Made by a program: the position numbers and the translations under genes. A stretch of 15,585 bases of DNA from Comamonadaceae bacterium (GTDB taxonomy: Bacteria; Pseudomonadota; Gammaproteobacteria; Burkholderiales; Burkholderiaceae): contig CANNNB010000030.1 in assembly GCA_947505995.1 (NCBI GenBank), positions 1 to 15,585 on the forward strand. Reading direction: 5' to 3'. Shown here one piece after another: positions 7,012 to 15,585 of this stretch; the first letter of the stretch is position 1, and every line of letters begins with the position of its first letter. Below the pieces are notes generated by a model that was given only the letters and a program-made list of their open reading frames with translations, did no database searches and had not been told where the DNA came from.

Positions 7012-8364
7012 ATGCGCCAAGACCTGATTGCCACCCTTCAAGCCATCACCCTCAAACACACAAGCCCGCAAGCTGAGTGGGAAATGAGCCACGAAATTGC
7101 ACGCAGCGCAGCTTGCAACAAGGTATTTTTAGATTTAACGCCTGCTTCTGGCCCCGCAGTTTTAGAGGAAAAAAGCCTGGTGAACTCAGCCCTCAAGGGC
7201 TTAGCATTTTCGGTCAAAGACCTGTTTGACGTGGCCGGCCAGGTCACTTTGGCCGGCTCTACTGTGCTCAAAGGCTTACCTAAGGCCCCGACAGACTGCC
7301 CTGCCGTGGCAAGACTCAAGGGTGCTGGTGGCGCCAATTTGGGCAGAACCAACATGGTGGAATTTGCTTTTTCAGGCATTGGCAACAACCCACACTACGG
7401 CACACCAGCGGCTTGGGATGCGTTGTCTGACAAGCCTGTGTTGAGCAACGGCCAAGGCCATGTGCCTGGCGGGTCTTCCTCGGGCGCAGCAGTTTCTGTG
7501 GCCACGGGCGCTGCCTTCATTGGCCTAGGGTCGGACACCGGTGGCTCCATTCGCATTCCGGCCGCTTTGAATGGCTTGGTGGGCTTTAAAAATACGGCAC
7601 GTCGCGTGCCAACCGATGGCGCAGTTCCTTTGTCTACCACCATGGACACCGTTTGTGCCATGACGCGCAGTGTGCGCGACGCCATCTTGGCGCATGAAAT
7701 TCTGGCGAACAGGCAAGTCGCCCGCGCTTCCCGACCTCTCTCTAGCTACCGCTTAGCAATTCCAACCAACTTGATGATGGATGGCATGACGCCCTGTGTT
7801 CAGAAGGCTTGGGAAAGAAGCCTTTCGACGCTTTCTAAAGCAGGTGCGCAACTTTCGGAAATTCCACTTCAAGAAATCAACGAGCTGGCAGGTCTATTGA
7901 TAACCGCTACGTTCAGTGCTGCGGAAAGCTACACATGGCACAGACATTTATTGGACAAAGCTGAAGCTCAATATGACCCGCGTGTGGCTACACGAATCTT
8001 GCGAGGTGGCAGCATCAAGGCCTTTGAATATTTAGATTTACAGGCCGGCAGGATTGGTTGGATCTCCAGAATGCAAGCCGTATTGAATGGCTTTGATGCA
8101 GCGCTTTCCCCGACGGCGCCCATCGAGGGGCCAACCCTCGAAAGCGTTGCACCTGGCGTTGAAAGAGATGAAGCATTTTTTACAGCCAACGGATTGCTGT
8201 TGCGCAACACCAGTGTGGTGAACATGTTGGACGGCTGTGCGCTGTCTTTGCCGATGCATCAATTGGGTGAGTTGCCCACCAGCATGATGGTTTGGCAAGG
8301 CCCTATGAAAGACGATGCAGTTTTGAATATTTCACTGGCCATCGAAGCTGCATTAAGCGCTTAG
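7012..8364 (+). CDS. Amidase-signature family hydrolase, substrate unknown
   Basis: A 450-residue amidase-signature enzyme, expected to hydrolyse a carboxamide in the cytoplasm. The Ser-cisSer-Lys catalytic triad can be placed: Lys69 in FSVKD, Ser155 in PGGSSSGAA and Ser179 in SDTGGSIRIPA, the last two 24 residues apart as in GatA and peptide amidase. NMVEFAFSGIGNNPHYGTP (114-132) is another family stretch. It is not the GatA of a gatCAB operon, since no gatB or gatC neighbours it, and nothing specifies the substrate. The ATG at 7012 was chosen because similarity starts soon after; the frame is open back to 6850, but that part overlaps the rpsB promoter and leader. No ribosome-binding site is visible before 7012, so the start is less certain, and an ATG at 7084 is a fallback. 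It is divergent from rpsB and convergent with the next gene (14-bp gap). Confidence 0.9.
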   Translation: MRQDLIATLQAITLKHTSPQAEWEMSHEIARSAACNKVFLDLTPASGPAVLEEKSLVNSALKGLAFSVKDLFDVAGQVTLAGSTVLKGLPKAPTDCPAVARLKGAGGANLGRTNMVEFAFSGIGNNPHYGTPAAWDALSDKPVLSNGQGHVPGGSSSGAAVSVATGAAFIGLGSDTGGSIRIPAALNGLVGFKNTARRVPTDGAVPLSTTMDTVCAMTRSVRDAILAHEILANRQVARASRPLSSYRLAIPTNLMMDGMTPCVQKAWERSLSTLSKAGAQLSEIPLQEINELAGLLITATFSAAESYTWHRHLLDKAEAQYDPRVATRILRGGSIKAFEYLDLQAGRIGWISRMQAVLNGFDAALSPTAPIEGPTLESVAPGVERDEAFFTANGLLLRNTSVVNMLDGCALSLPMHQLGELPTSMMVWQGPMKDDAVLNISLAIEAALSA

Positions 8365-8378
8365 GCGCAGGGCACAAC

Positions 8379-9143
8379 TTATCCTCGGCCCGCAAACGGC
8401 ATCTTGGTCGCCATGACTGTGTGGAACATGACGTTGGCTTCCAAGGGCAAGCTGGCCATGTAAACCACCGACTTGCCCACCACGGCCACATCCATCAAAG
8501 GCTCGGCTTTGATTTCGAGGTTGGCTTGTGGCACACCCTTTGCCATCCGCATGGCCATGGGTGTTGCGGCGTTACCCACATCGATTTGACCCACAGCAAT
8601 GTCGTACTGACGGCCATCCAAAGAAGCTGTTTTGGTCAAGCCAGAAACTGCATGCTTGGTAGACGTATAGGCAATGGAAAAGGGGCGTGGCGTGGTGGCT
8701 GAAATAGAGCCATTGTTGATAATGCGGCCACCCATTGGCTTTTGGTCTTTCATGACGCGAAAGGCTTCGCGAATGCACAAGAACATGCCGGTCAGATTGG
8801 TGTCAACCACGCCCTTCCACATTTCCAAACTGAGTTCGGGCAAGGGAATAGCGGGGGTACTGACACCCGCATTGTTGAACAACAAATCGACACGGCCGAA
8901 AGTTTTGACGCACTGCGCAAACAAGTTGGCCACAGAATCTTCTTGCGTCACGTCGGTTGGGACAGCCAACACGCGAGAGTCTGGGTTCAAGGCTTTGGCT
9001 TCTTCAACAACTTCTTCAAGGTTAGCCTGCCTTCGACCTGCCAATACAACACACCATCCATCTTGCAACAAAGCCATGGCCGTGGCTTTGCCAATGCCAG
9101 AACCTGCGCCAGTCACAATGGCAATTTTTGAATTTTGTGTCAT
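8379..9143 (-). CDS. Short-chain dehydrogenase/reductase, substrate unknown
   Basis: A classical SDR oxidoreductase of 254 residues, soluble, using NAD(P)(H). The cofactor motif TGAGSGIG is at 11-18, and the basic pair in AGRRQANL (37-38) after the second strand suggests NADP(H) preference. The NNAG motif is at 90-93. The catalytic triad is Ser146 (NNGSIS), Tyr159 and Lys163 in YTSTK. The ATG at 9143 has an AGGAG ribosome-binding site 9 bases upstream; the open frame continues upstream into the end of rnr but without SDR similarity. It follows rnr on the same strand after 67 bp, so co-transcription is possible. It could act on a hydroxy/keto metabolite linked to the convergent amidase, but nothing in the sequence shows this. 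Confidence 0.93.
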   Translation of the reverse strand: MTQNSKIAIVTGAGSGIGKATAMALLQDGWCVVLAGRRQANLEEVVEEAKALNPDSRVLAVPTDVTQEDSVANLFAQCVKTFGRVDLLFNNAGVSTPAIPLPELSLEMWKGVVDTNLTGMFLCIREAFRVMKDQKPMGGRIINNGSISATTPRPFSIAYTSTKHAVSGLTKTASLDGRQYDIAVGQIDVGNAATPMAMRMAKGVPQANLEIKAEPLMDVAVVGKSVVYMASLPLEANVMFHTVMATKMPFAGRG

Positions 9144-9210
9144 GTCTTGTGTCTCCTGCTGAAATTTGAATGAAGTCAATAATTTGAAATTTAAGCCTGC
9201 TGAACGCGCC

Positions 9211-11526
9211 TTACCGGCGATTCTTGCGAGCTTGGCTGGATTTTTTTTGACCCGCTGTTTTTGAAGCTGCACCCTTAGCAGAAGGCTTTGTTTGACGATT
9301 GGGTGAACTCAAGCCTTCCGTTTTTCGCCCTTTGAACTGACGCGCCTGATTGGGCTTTGCTTTGACGCCTTCTGAACTTATTTCAGAACCTCTTGGGGCC
9401 GCACGCGAACCCGATTTATTCAGGCCCTTGTCGCGCATTTGTCTAGGGCTAAACTCTTCTGCTGGGTTGACCAATCGGAAGTCAATTTTCCTGCCGTCCA
9501 AGTCAACACGACTGACTTGAATTTGAACCCGCGTGCCAATGGCGTAACGAATGCCAGTTCGCTCGCCTCGCAATTCTTGCCGTGCTTCATCAAAGCGGAA
9601 GTATTCGCCGCCCAACTCGGTGATGTGAACCAAACCTTCGACGTACAAAGTATCCAAGGTAACGAAAATTCCGAAACTGGTGGCCGAGGTGACAACGCCA
9701 GAATACTCCTCGCCCAAATGCTCGCGCATGTATTTGCATTTGAGCCAAGCTTCAACATCACGGCTAGCTTCGTCAGCCCGGCGCTCGTTGGCACTGCAAT
9801 GCAAACCCGCCGCTTCCCAAGCTTGCTGCTCGACAGGGGACATTTTGATGCGCGGTGCATCGCCCATTTGCGTACCCGCTTTGTTCTTTTGCAGGCGCTT
9901 GGCCAACTTGGCCTGCGCTTCACCTGGCAATGGCAAGGCTGGCAACTGGTATTTCTTGTGAGCCAAGATGGCTTTGATAACGCGATGCACCAACAAATCG
10001 GGATAGCGGCGAATGGGACTGGTGAAGTGTGTGTAGGCCTCATAAGCCAAGCCAAAATGGCCGCTGTTGATGGGCGTGTAAATGGCTTGTTGCATAGAAC
10101 GCAGCAGCATGGTGTGGATTTGCTGTGCGTCTGGCCTTTCCTTGGTGGCCTGTGCAATGTGCTGAAACTCACTGGGTTTGGGTTCGTCACTAACGGTATA
10201 GGGCAAGCCAAGTGCTTTCAAATAATTGCGAAGCAGATCTTTCTTCTCGGGCGTGGGGCCTTCGTGGACACGGAACAAACCAGGATGTTTGCTGTTTTGA
10301 ATAAAGTCGGCACTGCACACATTGGCAGCCAACATGGCTTCTTCAATGAGGCGGTGAGCTTCAGTTCGAACACGCGGCACAATTTTTTCAATGCGGCCGT
10401 TGTCATCGCAAATAATTTGAGTTTCAGTGGTTTCAAAGTCGACCGCACCACGGACCGCGCGAGAGGACAACAAGGCTCGATACACATCGTGCAAATTAAG
10501 CAAGTCGTTCACACGGGCTTTGCGTTTAATGGCTTCGGGGCCTCGGGTGTTGGCCAAAATAGCAGCTACTTCGGTGTAGGTAAAACGCGCATGGCTGTGC
10601 ATCACTGCGGGGTAGAACTGATAGGCGTGAATATCACCTTTGGCTGTAATGAGCATGTCGCAGACCATGCACAAACGCTCAACCTCAGGGTTCAATGAAC
10701 ACAAACCGTTGGAGAGTTTTTCCGGCAGCATGGGAATGACACGGCGCGGAAAATAAACGCTGGTGGCGCGGTCGTAAGCGTCAATATCAATGGCGCTACC
10801 TGTTGACACATAGTGACTGACATCGGCAATGGCCACCAGCAATCGCCAGCCTTTGGCCTTGCCAATTTTGGCGGGCTCGCAATAAACAGCATCGTCAAAG
10901 TCGCGTGCGTCCTCGCCATCAATGGTGACCAATGAGATGTCAGTTAAATCAATTCGATCTTTAGAATCTTGCGGACGAACCTTGTCAGGCAACTCTCGCG
11001 CCAATTCCAAACAAGCTGCAGAAAATTCATGCGGCACACTGTACTTGCGAACCGCAATGTCAATTTCCATTCCGGGATCGTCAATTTCGCCCAGTACCTC
11101 TTTCACACGTCCCACAGGCTGACCAAACAATGCGGGGGGCTCAGTAAGTTCAACCACCACCACTTGACCAGGCTTGCCTGTGCCAATGCCAACTTTGGGA
11201 ATGAGAATGTCTTGGCCGTAGCGCTTGTCTTCGGGCGCAACAATCCAAATGCCACCTTCGTTCAACAAGCGGCCAATGATAGGGTGTGCAGGTCTCTCAA
11301 CGATTTCAACCACGCGACCTTCAGGCCTGCCCTTGCGATCTTGCCGAACAATGCGAACCTTGACACGATCTTTGTGCAACACTGCACGCATTTCGTTGGG
11401 TGGCAAGAAAATATCACCTTCAGCATCATCACGGATTAGGAAACCGTGACCGTCGCGATGTCCTTGCACACTGCCCTCGATTTCATCGAGCAGTCCAGAG
11501 GGTTGGCTAATTTTTTTGATATACAA
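9211..11526 (-). CDS. rnr: Ribonuclease R, lacking the N-terminal helix-turn-helix region
   Basis: RNase R is a processive 3'-to-5' exoribonuclease that degrades structured RNA and contributes to rRNA and tmRNA-linked quality control. The frame gives 771 residues. A cold-shock-type OB domain begins almost at once ([19 protein letters not shown], 16-34). The RNB catalytic domain contains [15 protein letters not shown] with Asp203, Asp209, Asp211 and Asp212. An S1 domain follows at roughly 605-690 ([17 protein letters not shown]), then a lysine/arginine-rich tail. E. coli RNase R carries about 80 residues, including a helix-turn-helix, before the first OB domain; here about 15 remain. The only reasonable start is TTG at 11526; AAAGGA directly abuts it, a poor spacing, and a stop lies upstream inside the tRNA antisense. 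ATC at 11520 would be better spaced but is a very rare start. Confidence 0.93.
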   Translation of the reverse strand: MYIKKISQPSGLLDEIEGSVQGHRDGHGFLIRDDAEGDIFLPPNEMRAVLHKDRVKVRIVRQDRKGRPEGRVVEIVERPAHPIIGRLLNEGGIWIVAPEDKRYGQDILIPKVGIGTGKPGQVVVVELTEPPALFGQPVGRVKEVLGEIDDPGMEIDIAVRKYSVPHEFSAACLELARELPDKVRPQDSKDRIDLTDISLVTIDGEDARDFDDAVYCEPAKIGKAKGWRLLVAIADVSHYVSTGSAIDIDAYDRATSVYFPRRVIPMLPEKLSNGLCSLNPEVERLCMVCDMLITAKGDIHAYQFYPAVMHSHARFTYTEVAAILANTRGPEAIKRKARVNDLLNLHDVYRALLSSRAVRGAVDFETTETQIICDDNGRIEKIVPRVRTEAHRLIEEAMLAANVCSADFIQNSKHPGLFRVHEGPTPEKKDLLRNYLKALGLPYTVSDEPKPSEFQHIAQATKERPDAQQIHTMLLRSMQQAIYTPINSGHFGLAYEAYTHFTSPIRRYPDLLVHRVIKAILAHKKYQLPALPLPGEAQAKLAKRLQKNKAGTQMGDAPRIKMSPVEQQAWEAAGLHCSANERRADEASRDVEAWLKCKYMREHLGEEYSGVVTSATSFGIFVTLDTLYVEGLVHITELGGEYFRFDEARQELRGERTGIRYAIGTRVQIQVSRVDLDGRKIDFRLVNPAEEFSPRQMRDKGLNKSGSRAAPRGSEISSEGVKAKPNQARQFKGRKTEGLSSPNRQTKPSAKGAASKTAGQKKSSQARKNRR
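11517..11525 (+). promoter_or_regulatory. Probable extended -10 promoter element of tRNA-Leu
   Basis: TGATATACA matches the extended -10 form TGnTATAAT at all but one base of the hexamer. It lies 22 bases before the mature tRNA 5' end, which allows a short leader. No good -35 box is seen at 17-base spacing. The element overlaps the first codons (TTG TAT ATC) of the opposite-strand rnr gene. Confidence 0.5.
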
Positions 11527-11547
11527 TCCTTTGTTGTTGTCCTGAGA

Positions 11548-11632
<85 letters not shown>

Positions 11633-11642
11633 AGTTTAATCA

Positions 11643-11669
11643 AAGCTGCACTCAAGGCAGCTTTTTTTT
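11643..11669 (+). terminator. Intrinsic terminator of tRNA-Leu
   Basis: The stem AAGCTGC (11643-11649) pairs perfectly with GCAGCTT (11657-11663) around a 7-base loop, followed by a T-run to 11669. It lies 10 bases after the tRNA CCA end. On the minus strand the hairpin is followed only by TTTGATTAAA, so it is at best a weak terminator for rimO. Confidence 0.88.
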
Positions 11670-11712
11670 CGAGCTTATTTTTCAAGTTTAAGCGCATTGC
11701 CATGAATGAATT

Positions 11713-13122
11713 TTAGACAGGCAAAGCGACAAGATCGTGACCCTCTACACCCACAATGCGTGCACGAGTGAACTCACCGACCTTGTAGGTCTTGCTTATC
11801 TTTTCTGGTGGCAGCAACTTCACTACGCCATCTATTTCAGGCGCATCAGCATAGGTTCTGCCAATGCCACCTTTTTTGCCCATGGCTGTTGCGGAATCGA
11901 CCAAAACCTGCATAGTGGCACCGATGCGCTGATGTAATCGTTGTACGGACACTTCTTCAGCAACCGCCATGAAGCGCGAACGACGCTCTTCTCTGACTGC
12001 CTTGGGCAACATGCCAGGCAATTCGTTGGCCGCAGCGCCTTTGACGGGGCTGTAGGCAAAACAACCTGCCCGATCAATTTGAGCTTCGCGCACAAAGTTC
12101 AACAAATGTTCAAACTCTTCTTCTGTTTCACCTGGGAAGCCCGCAATGAAGGTGCTGCGAATGACCAACTGTGGGCAGATCTCGCGCCACTTTTGAATGC
12201 GCTCTAAATTTTTCTCGCCACTGGCGGGACGCTTCATGCGCTTGAGCACATCGGGGTGGCTGTGCTGCAAAGGCACATCCAAATAAGGCAAGATGGAGCC
12301 AGTGGCCATGAGTGGCAGAAGCTCATCAACGGCAGGATAGGGATAGACATAATGCAAACGGACCCACGCACCATACTTCTGCGCGATTTCACCCAATGCT
12401 TGCACCAGTTCAAGCATGCGCGTTTTCACAGGACGACCTTCCCAGAAGCCCATGCGGTATTTCACATCGACGCCATAAGCTGAGGTGTCTTGACTGATCA
12501 CCAGCAACTCTTTCACGCCCCCTTCAAACAAGGCCTGTGCTTCTTTAAGCACGTCACCAATGGGCCTTGAAACCAAATCACCGCGCATGGACGGAATGAT
12601 GCAAAAAGTGCAGCGGTGGTTGCAACCTTCACTGATTTTCAAATAAGCGTAATGCCGAGGTGTGAGCTTGATGCCGGCCACGCCAAATGAATGGGGCATC
12701 AAGTCCAAAAAGGGATCGTGGGGTTTAGGCAAGTGCGCATGCACTGCGTCCATCACTTCTTGGGTAGCGTGAGGTCCGGTGACGGCCAGAACACTGGGGT
12801 GAATTTGACGGACCAAGTTGCCACCACCTTCGGCCTCTTTGGCACCCAAACAACCTGTGACAATCACTTTGCCATTCACGTTCAAGGCTTCAGAGATGGT
12901 GTCCAGACTTTCCTTCACGGCATCGTCAATGAATCCGCAGGTGTTGACGATGACCAGATCGGCACCTTCGAAAGTTTTGGAAGTTTGATAGCCCTCCGCA
13001 CTGAGCTGTGTGAGGATGAGTTCAGAGTCAGTAAGGGCTTTGGGGCAACCTAGGCTCACAAAGCCCACTTTGGGGGCGGCGGTCTGACTGGGATGATAGA
13101 TTGGAGAGGCAATTTCGTTCAT
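11713..13122 (-). CDS. rimO: Ribosomal protein S12 methylthiotransferase RimO
   Basis: RimO is a radical-SAM enzyme that adds a methylthio group to the conserved aspartate of ribosomal protein S12. The ATG at 13122 gives 469 residues; an upstream TTG at 13149 would add nine without similarity. The N-terminal methylthiotransferase domain carries three cluster cysteines: Cys26 ([12 protein letters not shown]), Cys62 ([10 protein letters not shown]) and Cys91 (VTGCLGAKE). The radical-SAM CxxxCxxC motif is at 167-174 ([16 protein letters not shown]). A TRAM-like RNA/protein-binding region ends the protein. [12 protein letters not shown] and the motif set fit RimO rather than MiaB. It lies downstream of phaR on the same strand after 69 bp and converges on the tRNA-Leu terminator. 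Confidence 0.96.
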   Translation of the reverse strand: MNEIASPIYHPSQTAAPKVGFVSLGCPKALTDSELILTQLSAEGYQTSKTFEGADLVIVNTCGFIDDAVKESLDTISEALNVNGKVIVTGCLGAKEAEGGGNLVRQIHPSVLAVTGPHATQEVMDAVHAHLPKPHDPFLDLMPHSFGVAGIKLTPRHYAYLKISEGCNHRCTFCIIPSMRGDLVSRPIGDVLKEAQALFEGGVKELLVISQDTSAYGVDVKYRMGFWEGRPVKTRMLELVQALGEIAQKYGAWVRLHYVYPYPAVDELLPLMATGSILPYLDVPLQHSHPDVLKRMKRPASGEKNLERIQKWREICPQLVIRSTFIAGFPGETEEEFEHLLNFVREAQIDRAGCFAYSPVKGAAANELPGMLPKAVREERRSRFMAVAEEVSVQRLHQRIGATMQVLVDSATAMGKKGGIGRTYADAPEIDGVVKLLPPEKISKTYKVGEFTRARIVGVEGHDLVALPV

Positions 13123-13191
13123 GGCCCTATTGTCCCAGTAATTTAGCAAGGCTGAGCCAAGCCCCTGAGGGTTCTGAGGCTAGCGTGTAAT

Positions 13192-13686
13192 TCAGGGCTT
13201 AAGGCCAAAAGCATTCAGGAATTGAGCCGTTTGTTTCTGCATTTGCTCTTGCATTTGGCTCATGATGTTTTGCGACTGGTGCCCCATTTTGGACTGCATC
13301 AGCATGAGGGATTGCAAATTGCTCTCTAAATAAGCCCCCATGTGGCCCTGCATCGAATGCCCGTAAAAGCGAATGATGTTGGCCAAAACCGCTTCGGTAA
13401 ACATAGGAGCACCTGCAGACTCCTCCTCCAAAATGATTTGGAGCAACAAACTGCGTGTCAGGTCTTCGCCTGATTTGGCGTCCCGAACCACAAATGATTG
13501 GCCTTGCATGACCAATTGCTTAATTTCACTCAAAGTGACGTAACTTGAGGTGGCCGTGTCGTACAACCTTCGATTTGGATATTTTTTAATGACCCTCTGC
13601 GGCTGGCTTGCAGTCGTTTCAGACGCCGTGTCGGTATTTGCTTCGCTGGCAGCACCAGGTGATTTGGCGGCGGAATTTCTAACCAT
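13192..13686 (-). CDS. phaR: Polyhydroxyalkanoate synthesis repressor PhaR
   Basis: PhaR is a DNA-binding regulator that also binds PHB granules; it represses phasin and often its own gene until granules form. The protein has 164 residues. A low-complexity Ala/Ser/Thr-rich N-terminus (1-29) leads into the PHB accumulation regulator DNA-binding domain, RVIKKYPNRRLYDTATSSYV (31-50) through about 90. The second PHB-accumulation region follows (FTEAVLANIIRFYGHSMQ, about 96-113), then a Met/Gln-rich, probably coiled-coil tail (MSQMQEQMQKQ) ending AFGLKP. The ATG at 13686 has only a weak purine-rich stretch upstream. No pha biosynthesis genes are in the window, so its targets are elsewhere. Its presence implies PHB storage in this organism. 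Confidence 0.94.
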   Translation of the reverse strand: MVRNSAAKSPGAASEANTDTASETTASQPQRVIKKYPNRRLYDTATSSYVTLSEIKQLVMQGQSFVVRDAKSGEDLTRSLLLQIILEEESAGAPMFTEAVLANIIRFYGHSMQGHMGAYLESNLQSLMLMQSKMGHQSQNIMSQMQEQMQKQTAQFLNAFGLKP

Positions 13687-13943
13687 GATTTAAACGCTTC
13701 TTTAAATGAACAACAATCTGTATGGGGAAACAGCAATGAAAAACAGTATGCTGCACTGCAAAAGATTTTAAAGTTACAGACTAAGCCACTTATACGGGGA
13801 GTTACCCTCGATTTCGCCCAACTCATCACCGCCCTCACCAGCCTGAATTTCAAGTAATTCAATTGGGGTCAGATCAACATTGTTTTCCCTAGTAACAGGC
13901 GGTGCAACATCAGGACACAATGAGTTCATCAAAAGGATGGCTC
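13687..13943. promoter_or_regulatory. Divergent control region between phaR and the amidohydrolase gene
   Basis: This 257-base gap holds no convincing gene. On the minus strand a weak -10-like CATACT (around 13745-13750) lies beside TGCACTGCA (13752-13760), an inverted TGC/GCA pair. PhaR proteins are reported to bind TGC-rich palindromic sites and can repress their own gene, so this is a candidate PhaR operator; the match is by eye only. A second inverted repeat, TGAATT-6-AATTCA, spans 13844-13861, about 83 bases before the amidohydrolase start. I see no clear -35/-10 pair for the plus strand. Confidence 0.3.
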
Positions 13944-15585
13944 ATGAACAAAGTAGACACGCTCATTCAAAATGCATTGGTGTTTGATGGCTCAGGCGCA
14001 GAGCCCAAAGTACTAGATGTAGCGATTCACCGAGGCAGCATTGTGGCATTAGGCCCAAACTTGCCCTACACCGCAGAGCATTGTGTCGACGCATCCGGCC
14101 TGGCCCTCATGCCAGGCATCATTGATTCGCACACGCACTTTGATGCCCAAATTACCTGGGACTCCCACGTTCGCCCATCCCCCTCTTTGGGCGTGACCAC
14201 TGCAGTCATTGGCAACTGCGGCTTCACCATTGCGCCTTGCCGCCCCAAAGATCGTGAACTCACCATGCGCAACTTGACCCAGGTCGAGGGCATGTCATTG
14301 GAAGTCTTGCAGCATGGCATCGATTGGGACTTTGAAACTTTTCCCGAATATTTGGCCATGCTCAAACGCAAGCGATGCGCCATCAATGTGGCAGCCTACA
14401 TTGGCCACTCTTCGGTTCGCACATGGGTCATGGGAAATGACGCCAACAAACGCGAGGCCACTGCCGAAGAAATTGCAGAAATGGCCGCCTTGGTTCGCGA
14501 CGCCATGGCCGCTGGTGCCATTGGCTTTGCCACTAGCACCAGCCCGGCCCACAATGGCGAAGGTGGTTTTCCAATGCCATCGCGCTTAGCCAGTGATGAA
14601 GAAATGATGCAACTGACCCTGGCCATGAGCTGCCAAGGTGGCGGCGTTTACATGGTGACAAAAGGTGGGCAAATGCCTGTGGCATTTTTAGAGTCATTGT
14701 CAGCTGCTAGCAATCGCCCCGTCATGGTGGCCGCCTTGCTTCACAACTCGACCAACCCAAACGGCGTGTTCAATGATTTAAAAGCCATTAGCGAAGCAAA
14801 CCAACGAGGCCACAAGCTGAAAGGACAAGTTTCATGCTGCCCCTTAAGCATGGACTTTACATTTGCTTCTGCTTATCCTGTAGAGGGCTTAAACAACTGG
14901 AAGCCAGCTCTGGGTTTGCAACACAAGGCATTGAAAGCTTGTTTGAGCAGTTCTGAATTTAGAGCCAAGGTCAAAGAAGAGCTTTTGCAAACTGCCTCTT
15001 TTCGTTTGTTTAACAACGAATGGGAAAAGGTGCATGTGGTTGAGACATTCAAACCTGAGAACCAGCTTTACGAACAACAGAGTGTGTCGGAATTGGCAGC
15101 ACAAAAAGGCGTTGACCCGCTCGACTTTGCATTAGACCTTGCACTTGAAGAAGACTTGCGCACCGTGTTCACAGCCATGTTGCTCAATAGCGAAACAGAA
15201 GCAGTTGCCAAGTTGCTCAATCATCCACACAGCTTGGTTTCCCTGAGTGACGCAGGGGCCCACCTCACCTTTTTCAATGACGCAGGTTTTGGCTTGCACC
15301 TTTTAGGCTATTGGTCCAGAGAAATGAGCGCCATGAGCATGGCTCAAGCTGTGCATCAACTTACTGCGCAGCCTGCCGAAATTTTGGGTTTGAAAAACAG
15401 AGGTTTATTGCGCCAAGGCTACGCCGCCGACCTGCTCTTGTTTGACCCCAAAATTGTAGGACGTGGCCCCAAAAAACGCGTCTTCGATTTGCCCTTGGGA
15501 GCCCCCCGACTGCACACCGATGCCATTGGCGTGCATGGCGTCTGGGTTAACGGCCACCTCACAGCCGATCAAAACGGCATGCGAG
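13944..15585 (+). CDS. D-aminoacylase-like amidohydrolase (Amidohydro_3 type), C-terminus cut by window edge
   Basis: A metal-dependent amidohydrolase related to N-acyl-D-amino-acid deacylases; the exact substrate cannot be read from the sequence. The frame is open for 547 codons with no internal stop and runs off the right edge; family members are usually somewhat under 600 residues, so little is missing. The ATG at 13944 has AGGA 6 bases upstream. The metal motif DSHTHFDAQ has His63 and His65. GVTTAVIGNCGF (83-94) carries the family cysteine, Cys92. GHSS is at 154-157, His267 lies in ALLHNST, and Asp436 in LSDAGAHLTFFND. A C-terminal beta-sandwich part (YAADLLLFDP) follows. At the strand where D-aminoacylase has another metal-binding His, this protein reads YMVTKGG, so the site may differ. 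It is divergent from phaR. Confidence 0.9.
   Translation, partial: MNKVDTLIQNALVFDGSGAEPKVLDVAIHRGSIVALGPNLPYTAEHCVDASGLALMPGIIDSHTHFDAQITWDSHVRPSPSLGVTTAVIGNCGFTIAPCRPKDRELTMRNLTQVEGMSLEVLQHGIDWDFETFPEYLAMLKRKRCAINVAAYIGHSSVRTWVMGNDANKREATAEEIAEMAALVRDAMAAGAIGFATSTSPAHNGEGGFPMPSRLASDEEMMQLTLAMSCQGGGVYMVTKGGQMPVAFLESLSAASNRPVMVAALLHNSTNPNGVFNDLKAISEANQRGHKLKGQVSCCPLSMDFTFASAYPVEGLNNWKPALGLQHKALKACLSSSEFRAKVKEELLQTASFRLFNNEWEKVHVVETFKPENQLYEQQSVSELAAQKGVDPLDFALDLALEEDLRTVFTAMLLNSETEAVAKLLNHPHSLVSLSDAGAHLTFFNDAGFGLHLLGYWSREMSAMSMAQAVHQLTAQPAEILGLKNRGLLRQGYAADLLLFDPKIVGRGPKKRVFDLPLGAPRLHTDAIGVHGVWVNGHLTADQNGMR

Noticed and set aside
9439..10698. 419-codon open frame on the plus strand, antisense to rnr
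   Set aside because: It lies wholly within the RNB coding region of rnr, gives a composition with no recognisable domain, and is explained by codon bias on the opposite strand.
13150..13194. Loose inverted repeat GCCCTGA/TCAGGGGC after phaR as a terminator
   Set aside because: The arms are imperfect and far apart and no T-run follows, so termination is unsupported; phaR and rimO may be co-transcribed.
13530..13862. 110-codon minus-strand open frame overlapping the 5' part of phaR and the intergenic region
   Set aside because: It overlaps the conserved DNA-binding domain of phaR in another frame and shows no recognisable features.

Overview
The window looks like chromosomal DNA from a betaproteobacterium of the order Burkholderiales, most likely a Comamonadaceae-type bacterium with moderate GC. 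The evidence is the conserved rpsB-tsf-pyrH-frr-cdsA-dxr-rseP-bamA cluster, a PhaR-type polyhydroxybutyrate regulator next to rimO, and the residue-level style of the proteins. A freshwater genus such as Limnohabitans or Rhodoferax would fit, but that is a guess. I see no insertion sequence, prophage, CRISPR array, toxin-antitoxin or defence locus.

Layout. (1) Positions 1-6956, all minus strand: a promoter and structured leader drive rpsB (ribosomal protein S2), followed by an intrinsic terminator, tsf (EF-Ts), pyrH (UMP kinase), frr (ribosome recycling), cdsA (CDP-diacylglycerol synthesis), dxr (first committed MEP isoprenoid step), rseP (site-2 protease) and the start of bamA (outer-membrane assembly), which runs off the left edge. 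The cluster links translation, nucleotide supply and envelope building. (2) Positions 7012-9143: a plus-strand amidase and a convergent minus-strand short-chain dehydrogenase, neither with a known specific substrate. (3) Positions 9211-11669: minus-strand rnr (RNase R), head-to-head with a plus-strand tRNA-Leu(CAG) that has its own terminator. (4) Positions 11713-13686, minus strand: rimO (methylthiotransferase for ribosomal protein S12) and phaR (PHB regulator). (5) Position 13944 to the right edge: a plus-strand D-aminoacylase-like amidohydrolase, cut by the edge.

Most of the window is ordinary core genome. The points worth a second look are departures from the expected core layout: uppS, usual between frr and cdsA, is absent; RseP appears to have one PDZ domain instead of two; RNase R lacks the N-terminal helix-turn-helix region and starts with a non-ATG codon only 21 bp from the tRNA-Leu gene, whose probable -10 box overlaps the first rnr codons; and rpsB has a nested, foldable leader suited to autoregulation. 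I did not find a convincing new multi-gene system.
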